A DNA stretch of 64,000 bases from Aurelia coerulea (lineage: Eukaryota > Cnidaria > Scyphozoa > Semaeostomeae > Ulmaridae), in assembly GCA_039566865.1 (NCBI GenBank), contig CM076956.1, positions 9,249,511 through 9,313,510 of the forward strand, written 5' to 3'. A model generated the notes under the pieces. It worked only from the letters and a program-made list of their open reading frames with translations, was not told where the DNA came from and ran no database searches. Numbering within the stretch: position 1 is the stretch's first letter; every line of letters starts with the position of its first letter. Shown in pieces: positions 1-15,200 of the stretch. The translations under genes and the position numbers were made by a program.

Positions 1-148
1 GAAAAGACCAGCCAATACCTCTCTCCCTTCTCTGTGGCTGGGTTAATTGGGCCCTTCCCCCATATGGTTCCTCCATGCATTTATTCAAATGTGTTCATCA
101 ATATTGAGAAAATGCTTGTGACAAACTCTGTTAATCAATTTCTTACAG

Positions 149-277
149 CTGCCTCAGCCACATGCCCACCAACAGATTTTCAATGCAATGTCACAAAATC
201 CTGCATTAGAAAGATCTTTGTCTGTGATGGAAGGAAAGATTGTGGAAATGGTGATGAGTCAGATGAAGCAGGCTGTG
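149..277 (+). CDS. LDLR-like: LDLR-like exon a: class A repeat
   Basis: One LDL-receptor class A module with six cysteines. The calcium-cage acidic residues read [18 protein letters not shown]. Acceptor tcttacag, donor gtaagt, phase 1 on both sides, so it is a shuffling-compatible module. It is the first exon visible, so upstream exons must exist outside the window. Confidence 0.85.
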
Positions 278-3200
278 GTAAGTTCTGTTTCAAATAATAT
301 TTGATAAAAATGCCCAGTGCTTGTCATGTGTGATTTTTATCCAAAGGTAACAGACAAAGAATTATCCTATTATAGTCTGTTTGTTTCAGCATGGTAAATA
401 TTAGAGAATTACACACTACAATACTTCTGTTGCAGGAAGTTATTCAGCCAGAGTCCCTATTCTTTCCAAGCCCCATGAGGGTTAGCTGTTTGACCTGTTA
501 TGTTCGTCTCTTTGAGAGAAATTTTAAATTTTAGCAATGCCGGTCCTGAAAGGTGACTTTTGGGGGGGGAAGTTGTATATTTGCAGAATCAGTAATGCTC
601 AGTAATGTAGTTGATGTCAGTTGATTTACAGTATGAAGCCAGTTTATACAGATATGATGTAGTAGCCAGTAAACAGTATTTTATTCACTTAAAACTGACA
701 TGTATGTGAAATGTTTTTGATTATGTAAAATATTTTAAAAGTTAAACAGAACACTAAAAAAATGTAAAATTTTCAGAAAATCTTAAATCTTTGTGGTAAG
801 AACTTGTGCGTTATATACCTTTTTAGGGGTTTGGATATTCAGTGTATATCTGTATATTTGTAAATCACCTTACAGTATGTTCGCAAGATTTTGTATATAA
901 ACAAAGCAATTTGTTTTTTATAATTTTATTCCCCCTTGCATTTAGGTTGTTTAAAATGGGACCCAACCAACTAACAACACAATGATTTGTTTATAACAGC
1001 ACATTACAACTACCTTTTTCTTTTCACTGAAAATTTAACTCTTCAATTATCAAGCTTGAAGTTAACATAGAACAACATTAAATTTGCACCTTCCCTCTCT
1101 TAAATCTGTCTTAAATTAAACACCATATTTACACTGGAGAGTCATTCTTCTTGCTAATGGAATGTTTACACATATGCACAAACATCCAAACTTCTTATAA
1201 CCATTCATGATGAAAATTTGCTTCCTGTAAAATGCAAGTTTACAAGATTTTGCAAAGCTTTTGGCTTCTGCGTTTTTCCTTCTTCCGTCATTCATTCCTG
1301 GTTAGATGCCAGACTGGATGGCTCTCCCATCTGAAGGGTAAGTGAGAATATTTTCAGCACTTTATCAGCTGTTTTTTCATGAAGTAACTAGTTACTTTTA
1401 CTGTATAGATGTGGATATAAAGACATCATGCATGTGTATAAGAGCATGTCCTTATGCCCAAGTATAAGGGCAGTGCCCTTGTATACAACTCTCTGTAGGT
1501 TATAGGCTAAATTTACAGCTTTGCTCTGCATTAAATTAGGTTTTATCATGCTGTTATTTTGTCTCAGTTGTCTTTACAGTTACAGTACGTTTGTTTTGGT
1601 AACTTTGTCTTTTTAACTTTATTTTCCACATAACATTTGAGCACATAATGACAGGAAATTTTATTCACCCCCAAAGCCAAAGTTGAAAAGAGCAAATGCA
1701 GTGAAAATGAATTTGAATGCAGAGATCTTAGCTGTATATCCAAGCTTTGGCGATGTAATGGTGAGAATGACTGCTCAGATGGGTCAGATGAAATTGGATG
1801 TGGTATGAAAATTTGACTTTTACAATTGCTAAGATTCTAAACCCAGGTACTGTAGTTGCCAACACTGCCCTGGACTATTTTTTCAGTATTCCTACCCAGC
1901 ATCTGAAGGTAGTTTTCGGCCACTGAGAAGCTAAATTTTCAACGTAGTGTCCTGGTCCTTCCACTTAATGTGACCTAGACCATGTGATTCCTTTAGCCTG
2001 GACTTAGAGAGATTCAGCGACTCTGGTTGCTCTGCATAGCAGGTTGGGCAGGGACTTGAACCATCAACCCTAAGATTGACAGCTTAGCATGCTGCCTCTC
2101 AGTCATCCTAGCTCCCAGCTATTTTGCTAATAGATCAAGTTGCTGCTTAGAGGAGGAAAACGTGGCAATTGTGGCAAGGATGTACATGTTTTACAGCAGC
2201 TTTAATCTGTAATGTTTATGTAGATTTCTCTGCAAAAATGGCATGTACAGTAAAATCTTGATATGATAAAGAGAGTATTCAGCAGTAAATATGTTAATTT
2301 AAAGTAAAAAAGGAAACACTTTCATGGTGTCATTGCTCTGGAAGTAATGACTGCAGTTCTTTGTCGACAAGGGGCTCACAAACATTTCAAGGAAATTGGA
2401 GGGAAAAGGAAAGGTTCAGGATAGTATTGAAAAGCATCAGTTATGAAAAAATCTTGCCGGCTGAGTTGGGGTTGGGATTTCTCTAGACTATTTGATTCCT
2501 TCATGTTCTTTCCGTTATTTCTTATTTCTTGAAATTTATATTAATTTGTATTACCTTTGTTATCATCTCTTTTTCTTTCAGTGAAAATTGCATGTCCATA
2601 TAGTCACCAATATCGCTGTGGCTATAGGGGAAGGTGCATTTACAAATCATGGACTTGCAATGGTTTCCCAAACTGTATGGATGGAGATGATGAGAGTGAT
2701 GCCTTATGTAGTAGGTTTCTTACTGATGTACATTGTGTGTTTTGTGTGGAGTTAGTTGGAATGAAGTATTTGCTTTGAAGTGGCCTTGCAGGCTTTCTGT
2801 GCGGGGCTTTTTACCTCAGCTGATCTTCTAGATCTTCTGGATCTTCATGCCGAAGAAGTTTTACACGACAGGATGAAGTATCAGAAATTTTCATAAGCAA
2901 TTCAGTTGACCGGTGGTGGTGCAGAGTGCCGTAAAATCTCGAAATCGGTCAAATACAGAAATCGTATCAGCCGTAAAATATCGAAATCCTATAAATTGTA
3001 ATAAAGCACTAAATCTTTACTTTCAGTAGCTAAAACTATACGCTGTATCCTCCTACATCCATTACACTCCAATTCGCTTGATATTATCCACTTTCCATGG
3101 CAATTTTGTTTTGTTGTGTTTGTGGTATTTGTGATTGTCTGTGCATTTGGTTCCATTTCATTGCAAGCTTCTTTAAGCACAATTGAAATATTGACAGAGT

Positions 3201-6200
3201 GACCCATCACTTGCATTCTTGCTATCATGGAAGCCTTGGCTGTGGGTAAATTCATTCAGTTGGGATACTATTGGTGTATTAGGGTGAACGTCGCAGATGA
3301 CTTGTTCTTCGCCAAAAAGCGATAGAATCGCTTTGGAAAGAATTAAACAAGAACTTCAGATTGCTACATGGCTTAATCAAATGAATCAAAATCTGGTGCA
3401 GTTGCTCGTAAGCAGGCCAATCAGGCAGAAGTTATCATCTGAAGATAGATCCCAGAAGAACCACGGACGATCTTTCCCGCCATCGCATCAAGGCTATTTC
3501 TGCCATGACGTAAAGATAACCATAACGATAACTTGGTTTGATAATGGGCTATGCTCGAAACGTCGCGCTTAATTCAATCCGATTTATATTCTCTTTATTT
3601 AGTTGTTTTACTTCTGCCATTTTATTTAAAGTTCTCAACATGTTGTCATTATGTTATCAACCATTGTTGTCTTTGCAAACCGTCGACCATTTGTCTGCTT
3701 ATGCACTTGCAGTTGAAATAGCTTCCAGTAGTGTGGCGTTGTACATTGTATATGATATGACTAGACCTCATAAAATTGCAATGTATTCAGTTTTTTATTG
3801 GATTTGCAGTGAACAATTCATTCTGTTGCAATGGTGTCAAAGATTGGGATGAAAGGAGTTTGACGCAATGTACCCCTCGCACATGACACTTTTCCACCAT
3901 TGCCCTAACCCTGGCCCTCGCCCATGTTTTTAAAATATGTGGTAGTATGAATCACTATTGTGCCTTAAATAACAGCTGCTGACGACAATGGAAATCAGAC
4001 TTTAACTTTCAAATTTGATATGATGTCTTTACTGTAGTTTAAAATTTGGTATATTTATCTTTCCCAAGGGACTCGTTGGTGCCAAATAGACGCCATTCAC
4101 GTACCAACTTTTTCGGATTTTTCAAAGCAAATATTATCATATTGTTTTTGTTATGTTTAACCATTTTGCAGAGTAATTGAAAGGACTGGGCCTGATCAAT
4201 GTAGGGCTCCCTTGTGTTTTTCTTTGTATTTGCAGTTTCTCCAGTTCAGATCTTGACACCCCTCTTAACCAGCCCCTTATTTATAAGATACCTCCTTCCA
4301 TTCCGAACCACCCCCTTCTCTTTGTTTACCTTTGACGGCTTTGTACTCTAGCTTCTCTTAACAATGCCATTTTTTGCAGGAATAGAAAAACGAACTCATT
4401 AATCTTCACGTAGAGGCAGTATCCTCTAAATCAGAGTTCATTTCCTGTAACTTTCCCTTGACTCGTTGCTGTGAAATCTGTATACCCTCGTAACTTTTAT
4501 CATACAGCTTTTCAAGGGTTTTCTGCTAACTAGTATTGTGAACTTCAGTACGAGGACCACGATGACAGGCCCGTAGGAAGCGGGGGGGGGGGGGGCAGGG
4601 GGGGCTCAAGCCCCCCCCCAATAATTTTTTAAAACAATGGTGCTACGTCGCATGAATTAATTAGATGTATTGTTCTCTATTGTTTTGAGAACAATTGCCC
4701 CCCCCCCCAATCCGAAGCTCCTTCCTACGGCCCTGCGATGAGCATCAGTTTGAAGGTTGTAAGAGAAAAAGTAGAGGCAAATCCGATGTAAATCAACGTT
4801 TCCACTAATATAAGACAATCCTTGTTTGACAAAGTCAGTTTAATTATTTTAGAATAGGACTAGGGAAAAGGGTTTTGCTATGAAACCAACACGTGAATAA
4901 TTTTTTATTCAGCTGAAGGTGAGTCAAATAATCATGGCCTAGTCATTTTCTGTAATAATATATCAAACGTGGATCGTCTTTTATAACTGGAACTGTTGAT
5001 TTGCACTGGATTTGTCTCTTCTTTTTCTCTTTGAACCTTCAAAATGATACTTGTTGTGGTCCTTGTTCTGCAGCTCATAATCAAGCTGCTCTTTGTGACC
5101 AATGTCTCAACTAGTATTGTATTTCATGTTACAAGCCTTTATATTATGCATTATCTCATGACATTGTGAATTGGCAACATCTATCTTATTTGTCGTGTAA
5201 CCTTTACCAATATCTTCACAGGCGAGCCAGCCCTGTGAATGGACATCGATTCATTTATTTAGGTTGAAACAGTTTAGAGTATACAGTAGTCCGCTTCACC
5301 AGTAAAGAGTATAGTCCGCTTCACCAGGCTGGCCCGCTAGATATGATTAGCATATTAAAAACTGAAATTTCTTTGTTCTTTTGCTTGCCATTGGAAACTT
5401 TTCTCTTGTTGCTTGAGTGGCTCTCGCAGTGTTTTTAGTTAGCTAACATACAATGCCTGCTAAAAGTCCTTGGACCTCTCCAACCGTTTCTTGATAATCC
5501 GCATTTCTAACCATAGCGATTGCGTTTGAACACCCCCTCACCCTTGGAACTATGTTGATTTGCAAGGTTGTTGTCCCAGCATTCCATTCCATTCCATTCC
5601 ATTCCATCAGAGTCGCGAATCGTCCTGCCATCCCCATTTTATCATCACAGAACAACATTGCTCTACAACATTGTTCTGAGGGGGAGAGGAGGGAAAATCG
5701 CAGAGGTCCAAGACTTTTGGCAGGCATCGTAGCTACGTCCAGTACTATTAAACTAAATTGATGTCGCTCCTCCTGCGTAGACAAACACAACTGCAAAGCT
5801 ACCGAATTCAGATGTGAAAGTGGAGAAAGAACGTGCATTGATGCTTCATTTAAATGTAATCGAAGAGCAGAATGTTCAGACAGAAGTGACGAGAAGAACT
5901 GCAGTAAGTATTTTAACAAATTGTTGGTATTTTATCCATTGAAAAGAAGATGTAATTGCTGCTCATACTGTCTGTAATATGAGGTACCGTGTTCTCTGTA
6001 TTAATCTGAAATCTTGCTAACGCAGCTCACAAAGATAGAAAACTAGTGAATATATGTGTTGTCTACATTAGGTGAGGAAAAAATGTTGTCGTCAACATAC
6101 CTTTGTAAGCGCACACGCCTTGTTTACCTTTTCTAGGAAAAGGGATCTCACTCCGTTGTTACTAATGCACAAGGAATGACCTTTAATCCTTAAATTTTAG

Positions 6201-9200
6201 GAGTTTCATTGCAAGATATGTTGTATGTCTTGTCTTGTTCGTATAAGGATTATTTCAAATGAATTGACATCAGGTGGGAGATGGGCTCAAACAACTGATG
6301 CTATGCTTTGCTATACAACTTATACAATCTGCTTTATGTCTGTACAGAACTGAACCTTCAAAATTATCGATGTGAAATTTAGGTTGTTTGTTTCATAGCA
6401 ATGATAAAACAGGTAATGTAACTTGTCATGCATTTTTTTAATTTGATTGATTTTCATCGACAGATCCAAGAGACTGCCCTGCAGGCCAGTTTAAATGTGT
6501 TGAAAGTGGTCATTGCATAGTTGGAAGATACAGATGCGATGGAACTCGAGAGTGCCTTGATGGATCAGATGAACAAAATTGCCCAGCAAGTATGTTTATG
6601 TACTGTATTTTAGAATTTCTAATATTTTAGTTCACAATGTGTTCACAAAGTGTTACAAATTGGCTGCCAACAGCTGTACAGTACATACAGTATTTAAGCC
6701 TGTCACGATACCTGGAAGGCCTGGAAGGAACATTGAAATCTGCTCGAGTCATAGCCATACGAGTTTTATATCCTGCTTTCAATTTAACATTGAATGATAC
6801 TTATAAAATTGCTCAGTTAGAAAAAGTTAAGTTCTATAGCCTAAATACAAGTTGACTCTGGAGATTCGTAGTCAAACTCTCCGCTTTGTTATCAGTCTGT
6901 AATTCCCTTCCATCAACTCTGAATTATTCGAAATTGCATTAAATTTCTGAAAAAATGGAATATTTTAAGATTCTAACATGACTGCAGGTTCTTAACAAAT
7001 GAGCTATAGACCTGTTCGGAGATCGAAAATTTCAACTTTGATGTCAAAAGCAGCCCATTATTGCATCTCTTTGAAAATGGTGAATGTTTTTGGCCTGTGT
7101 GCGTTACCAATAGCAATAGACGCTCTCTTTTCAACAATTAGCAATATTTCAGTCGCTCCCCTGTTTACAATCTGCTTCCTGTGGTACTGGCAACGAAGGT
7201 GTGTTGTCGAAGATTTGCTACGAAACGTTTGATTGGTCCTTGTGACATATTGTTAAACCATGATAGCATAGAAGCTGCTCAAAATCTCAAACAGTCTTAT
7301 TTGTCTCTTTGTGTGGCGCGACCATAGGTATAACTGCGGATAGCTCAAATACCACCTTTAAAGCTTGAAGTTCAAAAGTAGCATTTTGTCAATAGACCGG
7401 GTGAGTCGAAAAAAAGAATCACTGTTTGAAAGACCGCAGATCCCACAATATCAAGACAATAATGTTGGCAAATATGTCATTCAATAATGAACATGTTCAA
7501 ATATATTCTAAATCTTACCAGCCTGAAATTGGGCACTCCGTTCTGAATTTATAAGAGATTTTCTCGAGGAAGCCCCTCCAAAAAACTTCCAAAAATTGCA
7601 TAAAATCCCAACTCGCATGTCTATGCCTTAAGGCAATGACTTGTACATGCTTGGCACGTTTTATCCCTTTGAGAGATGAAAATGTCATCCCTGGGGGCAA
7701 ACAACATTCCGGACGATTTCATCTTCCCAAGAGGATAAAACATGTTAGAATGTGCTGAACTCATCGAGATAAGGCAGAAAGCTCGGGAAATGTTGGTCGT
7801 TGTTTTGAGCCTGTTTTGAAGATTTCTCGAAAGGGCTTTCTGGAGAAAATCACTCATAACTTCAGAATGGAGTGGCCGATTTCAGCCAGGTAAATGTTGA
7901 GGTCCATTTGAACATGTCTGCTGTTAAATGGTATATTTCCCAATATCATCATCTTGATATTCAGGGAATGGGGATTCTTTTTATTGACTCACCCGGTACA
8001 TTTACCTTTTTGTTCAATAGCTACCAAAGCAACAACAACAACAGCGATGCCAACTACCGTGAAAAAAACAACGAAACAGAAGATGCTCTCAACAACGAGT
8101 AAACCATGCGGGTTGAATTACTTCAAGTGCAAAGCTGACGGCAAATGTGTTCATAAATCATGGCTGTGTGATGGAGAACCTGATTGTTCGGATGGAGAAG
8201 ATGAATCCAAAGCTGTTTGTGAAGGAAAGACTTGCAGTCCACAACAATTTGCATGCAAGAACGGGAAATGTATTCTGAAGCATCTCAAATGTGATAGCAT
8301 CAATCAATGTGGTGATAACTCGGATGAGGAGAATTGTCGTAAGTACTGGCATTATTTCCTCGAGTCGTGGGGGGGGGGGGAGGTTGGGGTATCTTAATAT
8401 TTTTGTGGTACGGGAAGGGTCCTTTGTTTCAAAAATGCTACGGAATTATGGCTATAATTTTCAGACATTTCATGGAATATGGGTCCTGTCCTCAATAAAA
8501 TTTTGCAAACGTTTGAAAGGTCACTGCTCGATAATATTGGCAAAGATATAATTTTATTGTGGAAATATGTTTCAATCCATTTTAAAATTTACTTGACTGA
8601 AATCGCCCACTCCGTTCTGAAATCATAAGGGATTTTCTCAAAGAAGCCCCTCCAAGAAACCTTCAAAACATGCCTAAAGTCACAACCAAATTTTCCTCGT
8701 ATTTCTGCTTTGCAGCTATGACTTTGACTCGTTTTAAAGCTTGTTGTTCTCTTGGGAGGATAAAGTGGCCGGGAATAACGTTGTTATGTTCCCAGGGACG
8801 ACACTTGCATCCTCCCAAAGGGATGACTCTAACATTTATCATATTTATCATGCTCAGGGATAACACTCACTATAGACTCGCCGGTTAGCTTAACTCTTAA
8901 AGGTGGTTCATTTTTGACGGAGCTTTTCCATTAAATGTTGAATGTCTTTTCAGCTGTGAAGCCAGTCAAATGTACACCAACATCTTTCAAATGTGGAAAT
9001 GGGAGCTCATGTGTCGAACAAAGCGCCGTATGTGATGGAAAACGAGATTGTCCCGCGGGAGAAGACGAACCTAAGCAATGCGGTATGTCATGTGATTACA
9101 TATGATCAGTCTTTTGTAACAGGAAGTTGTGTTGTCATGCTAGATGGTCTTTGCTCTAAACTTGTCTTTTTTTCTAATTTTCCTCAATCGAGGACAATGT

Positions 9201-12200
9201 TTGCAATTTTTTTGTTCTAATTTGACTTTCCCCGTGAAAGAAGCCTCGTTTTTTTTGCACATGAATGCACTAATTTTCAAGTTATTTATCATATACAACA
9301 GAAGTGATTCTTTGTTGTGAATTTAAAGAGACTATTATTCTTCAAGTATACTTTGTCATATTTCATTAATCAGAACTTTGCCATGTTATACGAGACTGCA
9401 ACTTTTAAAGTCAAAGCATGGCATTCCGTTCACACTTAGAAACAGCATGAAAGTGCCACTTTTATGGAGACCATTTATTTATTTACAAGGCCATTGATTC
9501 CGTTCAAAAAGTGTAAAATTTGTGCCTTCTTACCTGGTAGAATAATGTTTGATTTCAACTTTTTCGTATCTCCCTTTGTAGGTGTAAATGAATGTCAAGG
9601 CGACAAACATGGCTGCTCACAGAATTGTGCTGATATGAAGATTGGTTATAAGTGTACTTGCAAAGAAGGTTTCAGCCTTGCACACGACAACAGAACTTGT
9701 CATGGTAAGTGTTTATGCACCGATTTTCCAATCAACTAAGTTTTTTATCACCTCACGCCAAATGAATTTGCAGAACAAAGAGAGCTTAGGCCAGGAACGA
9801 CTTTCGTATCATATGAAATTCAGCTTTAGGCCCACAAAGGATCATGGTTAGCAATGGGTCTTTAAAGGGGCTGTACAACTCGTCCTCTCTGCGTGGATCT
9901 GCATGTCAAATCATCGTTTGTGTTTAGTCTTAATACAACATAGCTAATAGCAATTTTGCACAGAGACAAGTAATCCAAAGTGTCTGCGACAACGACAATC
10001 TTGGTGATCGAAGCTTTGGTAAAGGATTTGTTCTGTTTTTCTAACTCCCAAGTATTTGAAAGTTTTAATGGATATCAAAAGTTCCATCACATTTCATAGA
10101 CATAGACAAGAAAACACTGCAATGAATCTTACGTGTAAGCTGCCATTGACTGGCCGCCATTAAAAACCCAAGGGCTGGAACTTTTACTTCCATGGTCCAA
10201 ACCAGCATACTAGCTGCGTTATTCTTGTTCTACAAAATCTTGGGCTCCTTGTCGGCATCTAATGCTTGCTTCATTTTATTTCTAGATGTGAATGAATGCA
10301 GCATGCATGGAAGATGCAGTCAAAAATGCGTTAATTTGAAGGGATCATACAAATGTTTCTGTTTTGATGGATATATACTTGATGGAGATAAAAGAACGTG
10401 TCGTGTATCTGGTAAGTGATTAATTTTTCTAGCTCCCCCCCGGGGGGTACTTGACTTTAATTTTTAGGGGGGTGTGCCCACAAACAAAGTTTTTACCCTA
10501 CTCCAGAAGTTTTCGATCCAAATAATAACCGATTCTAGAAAACATTGGTGAAAAGTATACTCCAAAACTTGACAATTTGACCGAAAAACGACCCGCTCTA
10601 GCAAAATATCCCCTTTTGGCATGTTTTGACAACCTGCTCTGGAAAATTTGCCTTATTTTGAAACCCCGTGCTAGAAAAATTTTGTGAAAACGATACCCTG
10701 AAAAACGGCACATCCCCATCGGACAAATATACTAAGTACCCCCCCCCCCCCCCCCCCCGGGAGCTCCCCACATGTAATTGGCATGAAACTCCTCCTCCAA
10801 TTATTTGATGGAACTTTGTGAATATTTCGCACTCTGATCGTGGTGGAAAGTACGTTTGTATATCTCTGTAATGATGTTTCAAACAGATTCTACACCATTT
10901 AAGGCATTCTATTTGTTGAAAAAGGAACCTTGCTTGAAGAGCGCGTTGTATCTTGCTGCAGAGCCCTGTTTCATTGACCGCAAAATTTCTTATGTATATG
11001 GAAGCAAATATCTATGTAATCAGATATTGATATTCCTCTTCGTTAACAACAACCCTTTCGAACTATGCTGCTATAAGGGTATTTTTGTGGACAAGTTGGA
11101 AGAGTCATTGAAGATCTGAGGAGCATTTGAGTCATTATAAAAATGTGACAGGAAACATAATTTGCGAAAGTTTATTCCCGCGAAATTTCCCGTCTTGGTT
11201 CATTCGCGAAAGTCTTTTCCAAAAATTTCGCATTTTTTCGAACTTGCGAAAATTTCTTCCCTTGAAGTAATTCTCGTGGTTTATCACATTCCAGCACCTT
11301 CATTCCTAGAACTTCTATCCTTTGAAACAACCTACCTGGCTCTGTGTTCTCCCCTACAAGATTTCAAACCCTCAATAAACTCACTTGATTAAACTCATCT
11401 CTCTGCTTAACCACTTTCTTCTTCCAGTCTCTAAGGCAGGCCTCGTCAAAGATATTCTGTGCCTGCGAGCAACTAGTTGGGAAAATATGCCTGCAATCAA
11501 AACACTCTTAATACAATTAAAGTGCCAGCAAATAATGTGTCATGATGTTTTGTGCCTGCGAGCGGCGCTCGTGCAAATTAAGGAGGTCTGCTCTAAGGTG
11601 TTTCTACCTTTCCTCGAGACAAAACACTGAAAGAAGTTGTCTCGAAAGATTTCCTTAATGTTCCCTCACGTTTCCCATCTGAACCATTTTGTGATACATT
11701 TTTCATTGCAGGACAATTGCCAAACCTAATCATTGCAATGCATTCAGATATTCGTCAGATTTCAACAGACGGGCAGCATTATAAACGGATGGTTCGCTCA
11801 AGTAATGTTAAAGGTGTAATGGCATTAGATATTGATGCTCAAGCGAAGATGATTTACTTTGCCGATATGGGGAATAAGTCCATCGCACGTGCATCATTTG
11901 GAGATACAAATAATGTTGAGACCCTGGTGAAGGATGTAGAGAAACCCGAAGGAATTGCTTACGACTGGATTTCGAAAAAGATATACTGGTCATCTACACA
12001 TCCAAAATGTAAGTAAAATACACAAAATGCAAAAATTTCGAAACGTAACATTGTCGGACATTTGCAGCGTCCGATAAGTTAAGTGTCCGAAGTTTTTTGT
12101 GGTTTCAAATATTTAGTGTCAGAAATTTCTTACAGTAAATAAAGTCGCAATTTAAAGCATTTTGCTGTTTGGAAACGTGATATCTTGCTCACGAAACATT

Positions 12201-15200
12201 GTACATAGAAAAGAATGTGTTTGGAGAGCTACTCTTTGACAAATCATTCTCAACAAAATTTTCTTCAGCAGCCAGGCGTTTAAGTGTCGTCTGAGTGCGC
12301 AGAGGATCAGTTTAAACGAATGCTCTTTAATCCTTCATTTGGCTTGGTATTCTTTAAACAGTGGTGATCATATTTTCAGATAATGGTGCAATTGAAGTAT
12401 CAGATGCCGACGGTTCAAATCGATTGGTCTTGGTGCATAGTAAAGTTGATGCACCAAGGGCTGTTGCAGTTCACCCCAAGAAACGGTTAGTATTCATTGT
12501 ACATTGAAAATCGGCCTTGCAGGGATGGAAAAAATAGCGGACCACAGCATCAATGGTCCCAGAAATTTTTTCAGGTCTCCAGAAAAAATGAAAAGGAAAA
12601 AGGAAAAGGAATCATGACAGAAAAGTGAAAAATGGAAAGTCAATTTTACGTCAAAATCATACAGTTTTTCTTTATTGATAGCCTTTATTATACAAATTTA
12701 GGCTGCTGCCAGACCAATGAATTTCATACGAAAGATACTGTTTATAAGTCTGTAAGTGGTCAGCTAAAAAGTAAACAAAATTTGCCTAACGAGTATCACT
12801 TACGATTGTGATTAAAGATTGATAATCAGTCTTCAAATTCTGTCCAGTTCAATTCATATTGTGACCTGTCAAAAAGTGGATACTTTTTTGGAGCGTGGTC
12901 CCAGAAATTAAAATATTTGTTCCACCCCTGCGGCCTTGACTTTGTCCTAAATATTATCGAATCGAATTCAGATCAATGAGAGTAAGACACTGAATTGTCT
13001 ACTGTTTTACTCCTCAGTAAATGGACTAGACCGTTGAGTTTGAAAGCTGTTCAGTATCAAACAACATCTAATATATAGCCATATGAAAATTCTACGTTCC
13101 GTACGAACTATTCTGGTTTTTCGATATTGCCAACAAGCGGTATTCGACTCGAAGTCAGGGTTGTTACCTTAAAGCGTTATTTACATATGCGAGAGAAGTA
13201 TTACTCCCCAAATATCTCATATCCCTTCGTCAAAAATCCTTTGATTTAAAGGAAAATTGTGAGAAAGGTCTCTTTGTCAAGAATTTTGTACGCTGTTTGG
13301 AAAGAATTGTTTGTAGACAAAATTGACTAAGGTTTTTTACACCCATTTCAAGTCAAGTGAACAGTCTCTTGATAAAACATCTTTTGAATTCCTTAACATA
13401 TTTCATACCATGAAAACTTGTACCATGAATGCATAAAGTAGCATAATAGTAAAACATCCCTTGAGTATGGTCACATGACTTGAAATGAGAAAGACAAACC
13501 TTAGCCGACTTCGTCTGTTGGATACACCATTAACCCAAGCGCTCATAAATTAAGAGAATTCAAGTCATCTGTCTTCATTCCAATTTTCAGCCTTCTTTTC
13601 TGGACCGACTGGGGCAAGATGCCACGTATCGAACGAGTAGATATGGATGGTCTGCAAAGGCAAGTTGTTGTGACATCAGAACACCTCACGTGGCCAAATG
13701 GTCTCGCCGTGGATTACGTTGCAGATCGCATATTCTGGACTGATACCAGAAAAAATTACATTGGTTCCAGCGACTTGGATGGTTCAAATATGGCTGTTGT
13801 CGCAAAAGATATAATTGACCCTTATGGCCTAACTGTTTTCGAAGACTTTGTTTACTGGACAAACTTCAGAAGAAATCAAGTTTTCCGTGCCAATAAATTC
13901 ACAGGAGCAAACAAATACGAGTACAACGAGGGATTTTTTTCACCCATGGATGTGCAGATCTATCACCCGTTATTCCAAAAGACAGGTATATATTTTGTCA
14001 TTTGATAGTCTTAACATTTCAGTTATTACAATTTGTTCATTTAATTACTTTAATAAGATTGTTCATTTAAGAATAATACAAGGGCGTGAAATATAACATA
14101 TAGTGGTCACTGTTGACATGCTGTGTCTCACTGAAATTTGTTTATGTCTATTCCGTGTCAGACTTGTGAGAAACCTGGACCAAGTGCTTGGGACTTTTCA
14201 AATATCCCTTGAAGGGGCTGTACAAATTAAACTTTCAAAAATTCACGACTCTGTCCACAATGCAGGCAAATAGCAGCAGATACATTGCAAATGATGATAC
14301 GCTTTACATGTCTGAACTCCGTAGAATTAGCCTTCGGATTTTCCATGCCATCAATGTTTTCAGAGATACAGCTGGGTGCAGGGCCACAAGTTTGAGATGT
14401 GTTCAGCGTAGAGACACGAAAGGCTACTGCAGGCGGAAGAAATCCTATGCCACGCACCATTTAGACAAGAATTTCTCATTGAATGTGATTATGTTGGCAA
14501 GCTGATTTTTATCTTTGTTTACTAAAATGTTACACAGCTCCTTCAAACCTTTGTGTGGGGATGCAACTCTGATTTGAATTATGATCTTCATTAATGTCTG
14601 TATCATTTTGTGCTCTCTACTTTGTTATTTGCACTTTCGTTGAAATTTAGCGATACATTGTTCATAGCGAAAAGATTTAAGATATAATGTATTTGAAAGA
14701 AGTAGACCTTCACAAATATTCAACCCTTGCATGTAATATTTACATCTGTTGCAGCAATATTGCACAGTTGGTCTCCAGGTTAAATGCGGTTGAATAAGAT
14801 TCAGAAATTTACAGAAGTTTCTTTAAAATACACTTAGCACTGGAACGATTCTACATTCATTTCTCGACAAACCTTTATTTGCTTTACAAGAAATAGAAGG
14901 AAATTTGTCTTTATTTTCATCAGAGCCAAATCCTTGCGCTATAAACAACGGTGGTTGCAGTCATTTGTGCCTACCCAGCAACATGAGAAAGGGTGGTTTC
15001 AGTTGTGCATGCCCCACTGATATCAAAATGTGGCCGGATGGCAAAACTTGTGATGTTGGTAAGTCCATTTCTGTCCGATGTATCTACGAAAATTCAATCC
15101 AAGATCTTTCCAGATACAGTTCGAAATATGAGTGATTTGTCCTCTCTTACACACACACACGCTGACTACAAAGATTTTAAACTGTCATTCACCATCGTTA

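Noticed and set aside
3297..3852. Two overlapping 90-104 codon open frames in intron 3 of the LDLR-like gene
   Set aside because: No domain or splice context; they lie inside an intron between well-supported class A exons. Possibly transposon debris, but not supportable as genes.
14188..14505. 105-codon frame between the propeller and EGF exons as an additional exon
   Set aside because: Lies in an inverted-repeat element, and the flanking exons already join in frame without it.
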